NCBI GenBank assembly: GCA_964019155.1
Contig: OZ025240.1
Coordinates: 83,918,037 to 83,982,036 of the forward strand
Length of the DNA: 64,000 nt
DNA from: Osedax fenrisi
Lineage: Eukaryota > Annelida > Polychaeta > Sabellida > Siboglinidae
Reading direction: 5' to 3'
Position numbers and translations under genes: made by a program. Within the stretch, counting starts at the first letter, position 1. Every line of letters begins with the position of its first letter. The notes beneath the pieces were generated by a model. The model searched no databases and was not told where the DNA came from. It was given only the letters and a program-made list of their open reading frames with translations. Positions 1-13,877 of the stretch are shown piece by piece.

Positions 1-77
1 TACCAAAGAACATACAAAAGTATGAGGGAGTAAGATAATATATATGAGTGTGTGGGAATGTTTTTAAATGGAAACAG

Positions 78-190
78 TCAGAGGTGTTGGTGGGAGTCAG
101 TCGTGAAATGATCGACGCGATTAATGGAGAAATAGTACGCTTAGATGCAGAACTAAAGTGCTTTAAGGGGGATAAAGAAGTATCCGGAAA
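78..190 (+). CDS. Gene 1, first visible exon
   Basis: The open frame follows AACAG at 73-77 and reads EVLVGVSREMIDAINGEIVR, then an acidic/basic helix-like stretch. The in-frame ATG at 108 is a possible start. The phase-2 donor at 191 (GTGATA) is weak, but it is the one that fits the next exon; unspliced, the frame stops at 192-194. Confidence 0.5.
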
Positions 191-1943
191 GTGATAGAAT
201 AGGGAGGAGTAGTAGGTAAATGTGTAAATATATATATATATATATAGTTACTATACTGCATATTAATATTAGATTAGCACCATTTGTTAGTGTGTCGATA
301 TAATTATGATTTAATAATACTAAATAATAATAATAATGTATTATATAATAGGATGATCTAATTAACGATTATTTCTCTCCATGTAGCGAAACTGATTCTC
401 CGAAAGAAGATTCTTTTAGAAAAACCAATGACCTTGAAAAGGCAAAGCCCTTCTATCCCGCGAACCGAACAAATAATAATAAAGAATATGGTTTAAAAAG
501 TTTGCCTAAGTACATAATAATAATAATAATAATATTAATATTAATAGTTTATTAATAAATAGTATACCGATTGGTTTGAATTTTTTTCCTAAAAAATGAT
601 AATTAATTATAATTTGCTAATATTCTAATATGTATAAATTCACATACATTACACTAGTCACATTAATGGATACACAATTTAAATATATAATATTTTATTA
701 AAAAATTCTAGAATTTATTTATTTCTCGCATGTATTTTAAATATAACATTGATAGGAGAAGGTATCGATATAAGGTATCACCATAATGTTATGAACTGCA
801 ATAAATTTGCTGAATTGAAAAACTATTCTCAATAATTATAAAAAATTTGAAAATTGTTTTCTGCACTATTTATATTTATTATAATTTAATAAATAATATT
901 TAAACTAATAAATTTAGTTAAATAATTTTGCCTAATTAATCTTACACTACAACTTTACTCCCGTAACATAATATTAAACCTAATCATATATAAGTATATA
1001 ATCAAGCAATATATACAACTATAATTAAAACTATATAACTATAACTATAATATTATATAACATATTGTATTATATACATATTCCGTGTGTACTAATTATT
1101 TATTTATAGTATATAGGTAAAATAAATATTATTCATTCATTCTTAATCGCGACCTCGCTATCTACTTACAATAGGCGATGTGAACATGCTGAAGGTCATC
1201 ACTCAGCAAGATAAATGCCCTCTACCGATCGCTAACTACAACGTCTCCATCACCGGTAATGTACGCAGTAACGTTCAGTGCTTGAATGAAGTGAAACAGT
1301 TAGTCGTCGTACCCAGTGATGGACAATGATCCTTTTTTCCCTGCATTGGCGATCCCTATCCTTTTACCGATCCCGATACTCCATTCATTACCCGATCCTT
1401 TGCTGATACCGATCGGATTGCCGATCAGTGATCGCGATCCTGCCCATCACTAGTCGTACCCTATTTCCTAACATGTTTAACATTAACTATTGTCTATTGT
1501 CTATCTTGCAATGTATTATATACTGGTTGATAAGTAATAACTAGAAACGTACTCTACGAATTGTTGACTATTAAAGTAAATTTAATATCTATGTACATTG
1601 TACACTGATATATGTACTAATTATTTCTATATTTAACCATTTCCATATATCAATATTACATTTAAATCTGGAAATTTATGAATATTTACTAATTAAAACA
1701 TATTGCATGTATCTAACTCGTGTGCACGTATTACACGGTGTATACTAACATCATTTAAATAGTGATCCTTGATTCTGATGATCAATTATGTAAATGTGAG
1801 ATTTTATTAATCATATAGTCTAAGGGTATTCAAATCAATATATTTCACATTTGAAAATATGAATTAAAAATAATAAACCTATCAAAATTGTAATATATAT
1901 TATTTATAAATTGGTAATATAGATTTATAGATATATAAATATA

Positions 1944-2002
<59 letters not shown>

Positions 2003-2441
2003 CATTAGTAAAATAAGCAAAACATTATAAATACATTTCTAACGCTAATATTACTACCTGTACACAGTTCAGTGGCATTGGATATTGCTGCTGCTGCTGC
2101 CACCAATGATACCGCAAATAATAATTATGTGAACTATAGAGAATCTCCCAAGTATAAATATGGTGATAGGTTAATATTATTAGTTAGTTCATAACCTATG
2201 TGTATGTGTTTAATGTTAACGATTCCACTAGCTAGCTTGTTAATATATGAATGTATTGTATGTTGAGAGATATCATATTTTTTAATTTATTAAAAATTAT
2301 ATAAATTATTGAAATTTCATATAAACTAGGGTAGTATTTTTCCTTTACATGATATTATAATATTTCGGACATTAATTGTAAATAATCGTATTCTACAAGC
2401 ACTAGAAAATAGTATTTTATTATTCTATTTCTTAATTATTA

Positions 2442-2477
<36 letters not shown>

Positions 2478-5400
2478 ATAATATATATTATCCATATATA
2501 ATATACATATTAATTACATTATTTAGGTAAGTGATCAGGAATTTAAAATTATATATGTCAATTATATTTTATATATACACTAATTATTTATTATCATTAT
2601 TATAATTTATATTTAACTTGATATCATTAACTACCCGCAAATACGCTGATCATTATAAATCAATTGATTACATAATTAATTAATTCTTATACATGATTAT
2701 ATGACATTAAAAGGTTATGATTTTCAGAATGACATATATGTTATTATTTCATTTAACCTAGAATATGTTATGCAAATATTCTAGAATTATGTTTCTTTTT
2801 TTAATAATTAACTTTTAATCTCATACATATAACAAGTATCTAATTACCTAAGAGTAATTGGTTTAATATATAATATTTGTATTAGTTCATATTAATTTTT
2901 TAGCGATGTGCACATTTCTAAAGCATGCATCTGCAGAACTATATTTATGATCTTTATATAATCACGACATAGTTTCAACAATACCTACGTATTTGTAGTT
3001 ATCTCATTCGATCACCGCTATTCCGCAGCAAGCCGTACGACTACCAGAGATACAACGGCTTACAACCCTGCGATGCACCCCCTAAGGGCGCCAGTACCCA
3101 CCCTACCAAAGAGTTCGTAGACCTCACCCCGTCGTCCACCGGCACACCGACTAAAGAGGTTCTCCCGCATTCGGTGCTCTACATTCCGTCGACTCAGACC
3201 ACGGTGGGCAGTTATACGGACGCGTTCCTTGCCGCCGACCAATCAGCCGTCGGCCAGTCTCTGATTGGTCAAGAGGTGACGGGAAGTTACGCCGCCATTA
3301 GTAAAAAGTATTCGGCGCAAATATCCAACGGTGCGTTCCAATATGGTTGATTTTGTCAAATGTATTAATTTATAATAAGCTCGATTATTATAATTGAAAT
3401 CTCATTGAGATGGCGCTAAATAATTATCACATAAATAATAAAATACTCTGTGTTAATATTCATATATATTATGTATACTTTTAATATTAATAAATTTATA
3501 TAATACACATGTGTAAATATGTATATTAATTTGTATATATACATATATAACGTATAAATTAAATGTGTACGATGTGTACAGTTTGAATTATTAATTAATT
3601 TAGAATTATATTCATTGAATAAGATTTGTTATTTATCAATAAATACTACAGCCAATGAGAACACTCTAACCTGGAAAGCTATTGCCGTAGAGAATACGCA
3701 GTCAGGTTTATATCATATACTATAAATATCAAATAATTTACATATACAATAAATATATATTTTAATAATAATAGCAGAATACTCGTAATACTATACATGT
3801 AGAATACATTTAATATATACATTTAAGGGGACGAGATACCATCGTTTGGTTTACATGTAAAATATATGAAAAAATGCTTTTTTAGAAATCTATTAAATCA
3901 AAAAATATTCACTTTTTTTTTTTTTTTTTTTTAATCTATTAATAATATTCCATATTTTTATATTATATGTTGAAATTTATAGATGTTTACACATCTTTAT
4001 GTTATACGTTTCTAAAAAAAATAATTGAAATATCTGATAAAAAATGTTAATTTTCCAACTAAATTGCTAATTAAAATTTTTTAAATATATATTTTTTAAT
4101 TTTGACAAATAACTTTAATCTTACAGGTTTTATCTAGTTATATTGAAAAAATGAAGAAAAAATATCCAAATGTACAAAAGTTAATACTAGTTATGTCAGC
4201 ATGATTGGTCACAAATAATTATTCTGAGTAAATCAAGTTTTAAATATAATATATGAATATAAACAATATGATTATACAGTTACAAATAATATAATATAAA
4301 CAAAATGAATAATGTAATGAACATAATTTAAACACCATTTTAAAGATAATATTTGAAATATTATAATTTTACATTAAAAAAAATTTGAAATTTTTTTTCG
4401 AAAAAATTAATGGTATCGTGTCCCCTGAATACATTCTAATTAAGATAATCAACTAATATATAATATAATATATTATGTTGAATAAATTTAAACTTAATAT
4501 TTTCAAATTTTGATATTCGAAAATATAATTATTTATTTAATCATTAATTATTTATATAATACAAATTATAATACATTTAGGATATCATACATATTATTTT
4601 ATGATAATTATAAATAACTTATGTTTGTTATTTAATTATATAGAATTTAATAATTTAATAATATTAATATTTTAATGTAAAATATAATATGTAATGATAG
4701 AATATATATAAATTTTATATTATTTATATTATATATATATATATATATATATAAATATATATATATTAAATATAAATATTAATGGAAACTATAAACATAA
4801 ACATAATGCTATACTGTACGCACACACAATAGACGATGATACCGATAAGAACACATCGCGGAGAAGTTCACAAAGAAAAGAGAGATCACCGAGCGCCAGC
4901 GGTTCTCCTAACAAGTCTCCTAAGGTAGCTTTTCTACGTGATATATACGTCGTGCGCTATAAATTCAACGTTGCGTATACATTACGCGTACATTCGTGTA
5001 CGTACCATCGTAAACTTATCATTTATTTCGTAATTTTCTATGATTAATGATTACTAATCATTTAATTACTCGAGAACATTAAGTTAAGACTGAAGTGAAT
5101 GATTATGTTTATGATTTTGTATTGTTGTCCAACTTAATAACGCATGCATATATATAATGGAATAGGTTAACTACACCCTATTACACGTATATCAATATTA
5201 TTTAAACAGTGATTCTTGATTCTGATGATAAATTATGTAAATGTTAGATTGCATTAATCACATAGTCTATGTATTCAAATCAATATATTTCACATTCGAA
5301 AATATGAACTAAACATAATAAGTAACCTATCGATAATGTCTAATATTGTTTACCCATTAATACTACACCGTACGCCGCTACATACAAATAGAGCATACTG

Positions 5401-8020
5401 AAAGTGAAAGGTTCGATACAGTACAGCCAGGGCAGGAGGGTGGTGAGGTGTCGTAAAGTTCAGAATCTACGCGACTCCCTCGAGATCACGTCTTCCAAGT
5501 CGGTTTGTACGTATACCATAAGATGTAAGTCATAAGATCTACGACTAATGTACACTATATAATGCTGATATTAGCTTTATTATATCACTGCATTCATGCT
5601 ATAGTATATTATACATTATATCACTGCATTCATGCTATAGTATATTATACATTATAAGATATAAATCACCTTTATCGTATACCATTACAACTTTAGTATA
5701 CTTCAATATTGTAATATACTATAGAGTACTACACGTATAACAATATATAGTATATACCTTCTAGAAAGTATTGCCAGAAATACTTTCTGTTTCTCAAATA
5801 TCACCTCCACAATGGCATTCACGCCACAACTTCGTATTAACTATAGTATATTGAAATTTAAATAGATTTTCTAGCAATATTTCTGAAATTATTGTACGGA
5901 GATACCCCCTTAAGATTTACAATGGAGTAAATGTTGTTTTCTTAAAATAGATGGTTATAATTCAAAACATATATTATAATTACATGATTATTTAATACTA
6001 ATCATAAAATTATAGATAAATAATTTCTATATGTGTTTATAGAATGATTATTTTTATTCTTCTATAAAAATCATCTGCTAAAATAATATAATTATTTTAA
6101 TTTACACTATTCAGTATTAGAACTAAAATTAATTAAGGTGTTATATTAATAATTGCACTACTATGTATCATTAAATGCTCGACTAGATCAAATAAATATT
6201 AACTCAATGGATTCAATGTAAATAAACTGTTATTTTTTTAAAGAAATACCACAATAAATACATTATAAAATGTAAAGATATTGAATAGCTTTTCATAAGT
6301 ATTGTACTTATATAAATTAAGTGGGTAGCTTTGCAAACTGATTAGCTCAGCAGGCTAAAGCATCAGACAAGAAAGGTAGTTGTTCGCTAGTTAAAATCCA
6401 TAAAATGGGTCTTAAATAATTTGTAGAAGTTGTCATATATAATTGAGTATAAAAATGATTAGCTCCTGTTAATGGGATTTATCCTAACAATGTAAAACCT
6501 GATTTCCTTGATGTGAGAAGCTCGTACGGGATATTTCTTTATAAGTAAAAACTATATCTAAATTCCTAGCCGGGTTGAAGCGACTCAATTTACTTAACAA
6601 TAACAATACAACAACAACAACATTTATCGACAACACTGAATCGCAGTTGAAGAAGAAGAAGAATGTCCGTTTCGCCGACGACCCGACTGAAGACAACGCG
6701 TCCTGTTCGGCGCTGTCCTCCGCCTCCTCGTCATCCTCTGTCGCATCCCTGTGCTCCCCTTCGGTACTCTGCTACCCCGACTCCGTTCCGGCCAGAGCCT
6801 CGAAGATCAGCAGAATACCTCGTAGGAGATTCACGCCCGACGCTACCAAGGTTTAGTTTATGCCACCTCGCGTTAGTCATTATTGTCACTATTTTGTTGG
6901 TCGAGCTCAGTTCGGACCATTAAAATAGGTCTTAAGATAATATTTAGAAGTAATCATATATAATTGTGTATGGATTCATTAACACGAGAGCGACTTCGAA
7001 GGGACATTAGAGCAATATGGTTATAAGTGAAAACTTCATCTAATTTACTGGTGGAATAAAAATAAACAATTAGGGAGTCATTAATATTTCAGCAACTCTG
7101 GATTTGATTCGTTTATATTTTAAATTACAATATATACTAGATTAAATAAATAATCACTAATTACTTACTTTCATCTTACTTAATTAATTACTATTTTCTT
7201 ATTTCACGTGACATATACACCGGGAACTCTGTAAATATTTTTTTTCTTCAAAGTTTAACTCCTACTGTATACGCTATAATAATAATGAATACAAGATAAT
7301 GGTATCAGTGATACGGATGGTGTAGATACCGAAAGTACACGGTTAATATGAAATAATAATATCACACATGAATGCGCAGATTGTGGAAGCTAAACAGAGT
7401 TCGAGCACGATGGAGGATGAGGAGAAACCGCTGGATCTAACTAGAACTCCTACCGATGACGATATCAACAAGCTTTGGGTAGAGGTACGCGTGCGTATAT
7501 CTAATTTATAGTTATAGCGAATTAAATTAAATTGAACGAGTGTATTGAGTTTTAAAATTATATAGGTTTCCGTATCTTTTAATTACAATATTTTCATCAT
7601 TTGCGTAGATCAAATGGCTTCAAATTAAGACATCCATCTCTTCCTCATTGTTGTCAGATATATAATATCGATACTATACTATATTAATTCTATACGCCTA
7701 GGTAAGAACTTGTCTTAAAGCTACGAGAACAGCAAAAGAAGAATGCGAAGAAGCCGGTGCTAGAATCAAGGTTTTCATCTTCTAGATGTAACCTCATCCT
7801 TATCCAGCTTCTACTCCATCTCCATTTGAATCTTCCTTTACCTTCTCATTTTCCTTCTACTCTATCTCCTCATCTATCTAATCCTCTTCCTCAGCATCCT
7901 CCATATACTATTACTTCTCATTTTCTTTATGTTCCTCAATATACTCATCTTTCTCTTTCTGATCATTTTACACTTTCATATCCATTACAGTAAATGATGC
8001 TACTATTATGCAATTAAATA

Positions 8021-8057
<37 letters not shown>

Positions 8058-10503
8058 ATACATTATATATATCAACATCACTAATACTTATACAGTCTTC
8101 GTCAACTAGCAGACTGACAGAATCGATAAATAGCTCTCGTATTCAACAGTCCATCATTAATAACAACAATACCTACAATAACTTCCAGGTTAATAATAAA
8201 TAGTTAAATAGTTAGAAAATAATATTGTATTCATTATTATTATGATTTATTTGTATTTCATACATATATTGATATATTAGTATATTATGATAAGAATTTT
8301 TGATTAGAGTATTTAAATATTATGTAACCACATAGAATATAAATTATATTTAGGTTTATAGGTAAGTTATAAATCACATACTTCATTCCTACTCTATACT
8401 AATATTCTCATTAATATTATAGAATATATATCCATATTATATAATAAGGTATGACATTAAGGAGTGTTGAAATAAACATTTTTATGTATAGAAATAATTA
8501 TTTAATAAATATTATTTTATATTATAATAACAAAATTCAATATTTTATTTTTAAAATGACATATAACTCTATATATAAAAGTAACTATTAATGCCATAAA
8601 TCATTGAAATAAAACGCATCATAAATTATAAGCCATTACAAAAAATCATAATTATTATAATATATATATATAATATATATTACTTGGGTTTATATTTTTT
8701 ACTAATACTCTATTTATTTCAAAAATTGTAAAACAATAGTAATATAATATAAAGATTGTTTAAATAAATATAGGTCAATTATGCATTTTGTATGAAATAA
8801 CAACCAAACAAATGTAAGCATTTGAGTGGCATACTTTTCATTATTTTATTTTATTTTATTTTAACTCTTTTGTTTTTTATTCAGTTGGATATTTCTTTAA
8901 ATTTAAATAACTTGATCAACTCGATCAATATTCACAATATTATTAGGCTTTATTCATTATAGACATCTATTCATATATCCCATTTGAATACATAATTCAT
9001 TAGTATTGAATAAATATCAATACATATTTAGTAATTTGTTTGCATGTTTATGCCTAACTAAACTAAAGTTGAATTCATACCAAATTTTCATAGACCATTA
9101 TTAAACAACTATCAAGCAATTGTATCATTGTATTGCTTGATATATAGTCAGTAACTTGCCTATGTTCTATTTTTTTAATAAAATATTTATCTCTGATAAT
9201 TTCATTAAATATAAACAATATTAGTAAATATAATTATAATGTAAGTCATTTTTTGATAACCTCTGACATGATTTAAAAAATAGTACTCACTTCAGGTTAT
9301 ATGAAAGGGATTTAAGTTTTGTTTTTGCATTATTATATAACACATATGATTTAATGATATAATTATAATTATCTTTTGTATCTATTCTTTGACAGCGAGA
9401 CAGAAAAACGAGACCAAAAACTAAATTTTCGATGGTGGCATTAAATAAATATAACAATAAGAAATCAGGTTAGATTTGAACTATATCTGTTATAACAACC
9501 TATCATAGAAGATAAATCTTCTGTTATATAAGTTGCTATCATCCACTATATATCATTAATGAAAGAAATCGATACTCCACATTTTAATTCGTAAATTTAA
9601 CTTTAACATCAGTGTATTTTATCAATATCGTTATATACAATTTGTATGATATATATTAAAATGATACCTATTAGATTATTACGTTTGCATAGATATTTCA
9701 CCATATCATTAAATTATATATTAATTGTAATACTCCTTATTTATAATGATTCTGATAATGATCATTAATTTTATTGTGAATTTGTAACCATCGATAATCT
9801 ATTTTGTATATATACATTTTAAACTTGTAACATTGCATATGAATAGATTCTTCAATGGTATCGAGTGATATTATAAATATTACACATGCATAAACATTTA
9901 ACAGAAGCCTTGCTTCAACAAAGAAGGATTCAAAGCGCACCCATACTAAACAGCTATCGCCATCACCACCAACAACAGCAACAACAACAACAACAACAAA
10001 CCAGAGGTAAACATGGATTCATTGAGCGTAACCAATCGCAGAGAACTTATTCGTATAATGGTTACAAGCAATTATACTACTAATATATTAGACTGTATGT
10101 TTAATAATAATAATAATAATATTTATTAGAAGAATTATAAATTTTTTTTTCTGTTAATTTACAATGATATATATAATGTTTCTTTCTATTTAATTATTTT
10201 AATTCATTTAAATAAATACGTTAATTCATATATGATTGATGCATCTATTGTACATATTTAGTATCTTATTTAAGTTAAGGATAATTGTTATATTTACCAT
10301 ACAAATTATAACTATTTTGATAAATATTTAGTTAAGAAAATAACGAATTTAAATATTTTTTAGAGAATGTAAAGCCATCATTAAACGATTATAGAAATAC
10401 ACCTTATAATAATGAAGCATCTAAAGGTATTATTTTTAAATAAATAATTTTAAATAATTTAAAATTTAGTACATAATTATTATTATATATAATAATTTTA
10501 TTT

Positions 10504-10545
<42 letters not shown>

Positions 10546-13500
10546 AATAATATAATAATATTCATCATATAATATTTTAATATATTTAATTTTATTCTTT
10601 TTAATTATAAATAGTATTTTATTTTTGTAACTTATTTTTAGCAAATATAAGTGAATTTAGAAAATGTAGATTTTCATATTGTACACTGTTTAATATTATT
10701 TATTTTAATATCATTTACGATTCATATAGTCTCCGATAGTCTGCAACTATTCATGAAAGCAGAAGAACTTTCCAACAGTAATTTACAAACATGCGCTGAA
10801 ATCGAAAATGCATTGAAATCAGATCTTATACTACAATCTAATCGTTAATATCAATCATAATTATCACTTATGAGAATGCGAATTCATCATTTTATAATAG
10901 AATAAATCAATATAGACGATAATTGAAAAATATGTAAATACGGAATACATTTTATTAAAGTAAAAAACAATACTCTTTTGCTTTCGTAATTATATTCAAT
11001 ATGCATATATTTGATCAGACTATACAACATAATGAGTGTTTGATTCCTTTGTTCTTCTCGATCTATAATACATACGCCTGTCCTCTGATACGATAGAAGG
11101 AGACGAACAAGAACCCCTTTACGCCGCCGACAACCGACTGCAGAGCTTCAACAATGGCACCCCCGCGGAACGGGCTGAACACAACATTCGCAGCACGTAT
11201 AACGTAGGCGGCCTTACCTATAGGTACATACACGCGCCCACACATACCCAGTACAGAGGTTAGCAGTCATCGCAGAGAGAGAATCTGAGCTTTAGCAATG
11301 TATACATATATAAATTTACTTATATGATGATGATGAAATATGGTTTATTAGGCTACAAAGTGATGATATAAGTATATGTATACATGTACATTGTACTGAA
11401 TTGCCTGTGTGGCTCGGCTGGCTAAGGCGTCAGACACACAAGCATTAGGATGCGGGTTCAAGCCCCGCCCGGGCTTATAAAATGGGTCTTAAAATAATAT
11501 TTAGAAGTGAACTTATATAATTGTGTATAAATAAATGATCGGCTCTCGTTAAAACCACGGATGCCATAACATGAGAACGGCTTCGAAGGGACATTAGAGC
11601 CATATTTTTATAAGTGTAAACTTCATCTAAGTTCTTGGATGGGATGAAAGATAGTTCTGATACATCTGATACATATTCAATAAAGTTGGTGGCAGAGAGT
11701 AGGTTTTTATTGTAACGTATATCATTATTATATCATTTTGTATATAATAAGGATATCCTTACTAAACCTCTGACCTAGATGTATAGATTCTGAATATCCT
11801 TCCATGTACTATGAATTATGAATGAATTATATTTATTTTACTTGTATAATATAAATTAATAATTAATACACATGGCATATGTATAAAATATAATATAGTT
11901 AAATAATGAGTAAAAAAGGAACCCTTTAATAGCAATATGCTTTCGAGAAAGGATTCCACACAAAAATATATAAGTATTACTATATTAGATATTCTCGAAA
12001 ACAAATGATATATCTTCTATCTAACGTGCAAGAACGCGTAGAATACACTTCGACATTAATGTGAATCGCGAAGATTCATCGAATGATATCATAATCCTAC
12101 TATATAATCATTGACTAGTTATTTAATATGCTATAATTATAAACCATAATGTGATTAATAATCATCATAATAATACGAATACATTACACAACTCATTGAT
12201 CAACTTATCATACTAGCATATTTATGATTTCTGATTACTATAATTATATAGATATCTTTAAATATTTAATATATTTTACATTTTCTAAATATATAATATT
12301 ATATTAATGCTTATATAAAATTTATCAATATGTATTGAAATACTACAGGAAAAACAAATTTATCCATAGAAGAACAACAATTATTAAAATCGTTGGAGAG
12401 ATTAAATCAACGATTAAGAGGTTATATACTAATTTAAATATTATTTATTGTAATTATTTGGTAAAATGATATAATGTGAAATGATATAAGCAAAAAAAAT
12501 GATATAATGTAAAATAAAATTTTAATTAAATATAAAGAGATGTATTTAAATGTTTAAAATTGTTTAAATGTGATTTTATTTAAATCACATTATAAAAAAA
12601 TGCAAACCTTTGAAAAATATATAATTAAAATTCATAAAAACTAATGATTAATAAAGATTAAACTATAATAAAATATCCCTCATATCCATGATCCTATTTT
12701 ATTATGTAATATTTACATATTTATATTATTCTAATATATATTTTAAATTACATCAACTACTTACATTTATTGATTATTATTATCTTGTAATTGAAATACA
12801 TTATAGTAAACAATAGCAGTATACTATACTATATTATACAGTATATCAATTATATATTATTATAGATAATTGTATATCTAAATACATTTTTGTAGTACTT
12901 CTGTGCACAGGTAACTAATAACGAATTAGTAAACAGTTCCTAATCTAGATACAATTTAGAAACATATAATAAAATATTATCAGTATTTATTATTCATTAT
13001 GTTCAATGATAATTATACATTAGTATACACGTGTGTTAGATATTAGTGTGCGTCTACTATTTATTATTTATATATGATTTGTAAATATATATTTTTATTT
13101 ATTAGTATAAATCTATTATTTATCATGTATTATTATTTATATATTATTAATATATTATAAATAATTCAAATAGTAAACGAAGAAAGATATAATTCTCAAA
13201 CTGTTAATAACTTCTCTTCGAAATACATTAACTCTGTTAGTAGTCATTCATGTATCCTGTCTATATTCAATATAGCATGTATTTAATATTGTATTATACA
13301 TTATACTTTGTATATATATATATATAAAAATAAAATAACAAGGATATGACATTTATTTATATATAAAAATGGTAACTTTTTGGTATCTGTATTTCATAAA
13401 TTGTACATAAAAATATAAACTTTTCACCATTGTTTTTTTTTGTGTGTTAATCGATTGCCATATATATGTATATTAACATATGTAGCATATCTTACATATT

Positions 13501-13837
13501 TCTATGCATTTGTATAAAAAACACTCCTCCCACTCGAGTAAACACATTTAACCATACTTTAAGATTTCAATACATTTTGAAAATAGACATCTGTCATTAA
13601 TCCTAATATTAATCCATATATAACTATAGATATATTATAATAAATTATTAAATGTACATAGATATATTATATTATAAAGATTAGATTAGAATTTAATAAT
13701 TTTTAAATAAATTCAAACAAAATAAATGAATTATAGTTTAAGAAATAATAATATAAATATATATATAAATAATTTATTATCATGTGAATATATTTTGATC
13801 TGTTACTAATATTATTCTGTTACTATATTATCTGATA

Positions 13838-13877
<40 letters not shown>

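Noticed and set aside
3060..3242. Minus-strand open frame
   Set aside because: Shadow of the 3029-3330 exon, whose plus-strand frame joins its neighbours in phase.
5503..5530. Stronger donor GTAAGT at 5525 for the SILK exon
   Set aside because: Would end in phase 1 while the next exon needs phase 0; may be a minor alternative site.
6663..6923. 86-residue open frame, alternative frame to exon 6647-6850
   Set aside because: Pro/Arg-rich out-of-frame shadow that runs through the donor into a SINE.
7757..7993. 78-residue plus-strand open frame rich in Leu, His and Pro
   Set aside because: Starts inside exon 7702-7770 out of frame and runs through the intronic pyrimidine tract.
11063..11245. 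Minus-strand open frame
   Set aside because: Shadow of exon 11097-11258.
11404..11475. Possible functional tRNA gene
   Set aside because: Same reasoning: conserved SINE body downstream and other copies in the window.
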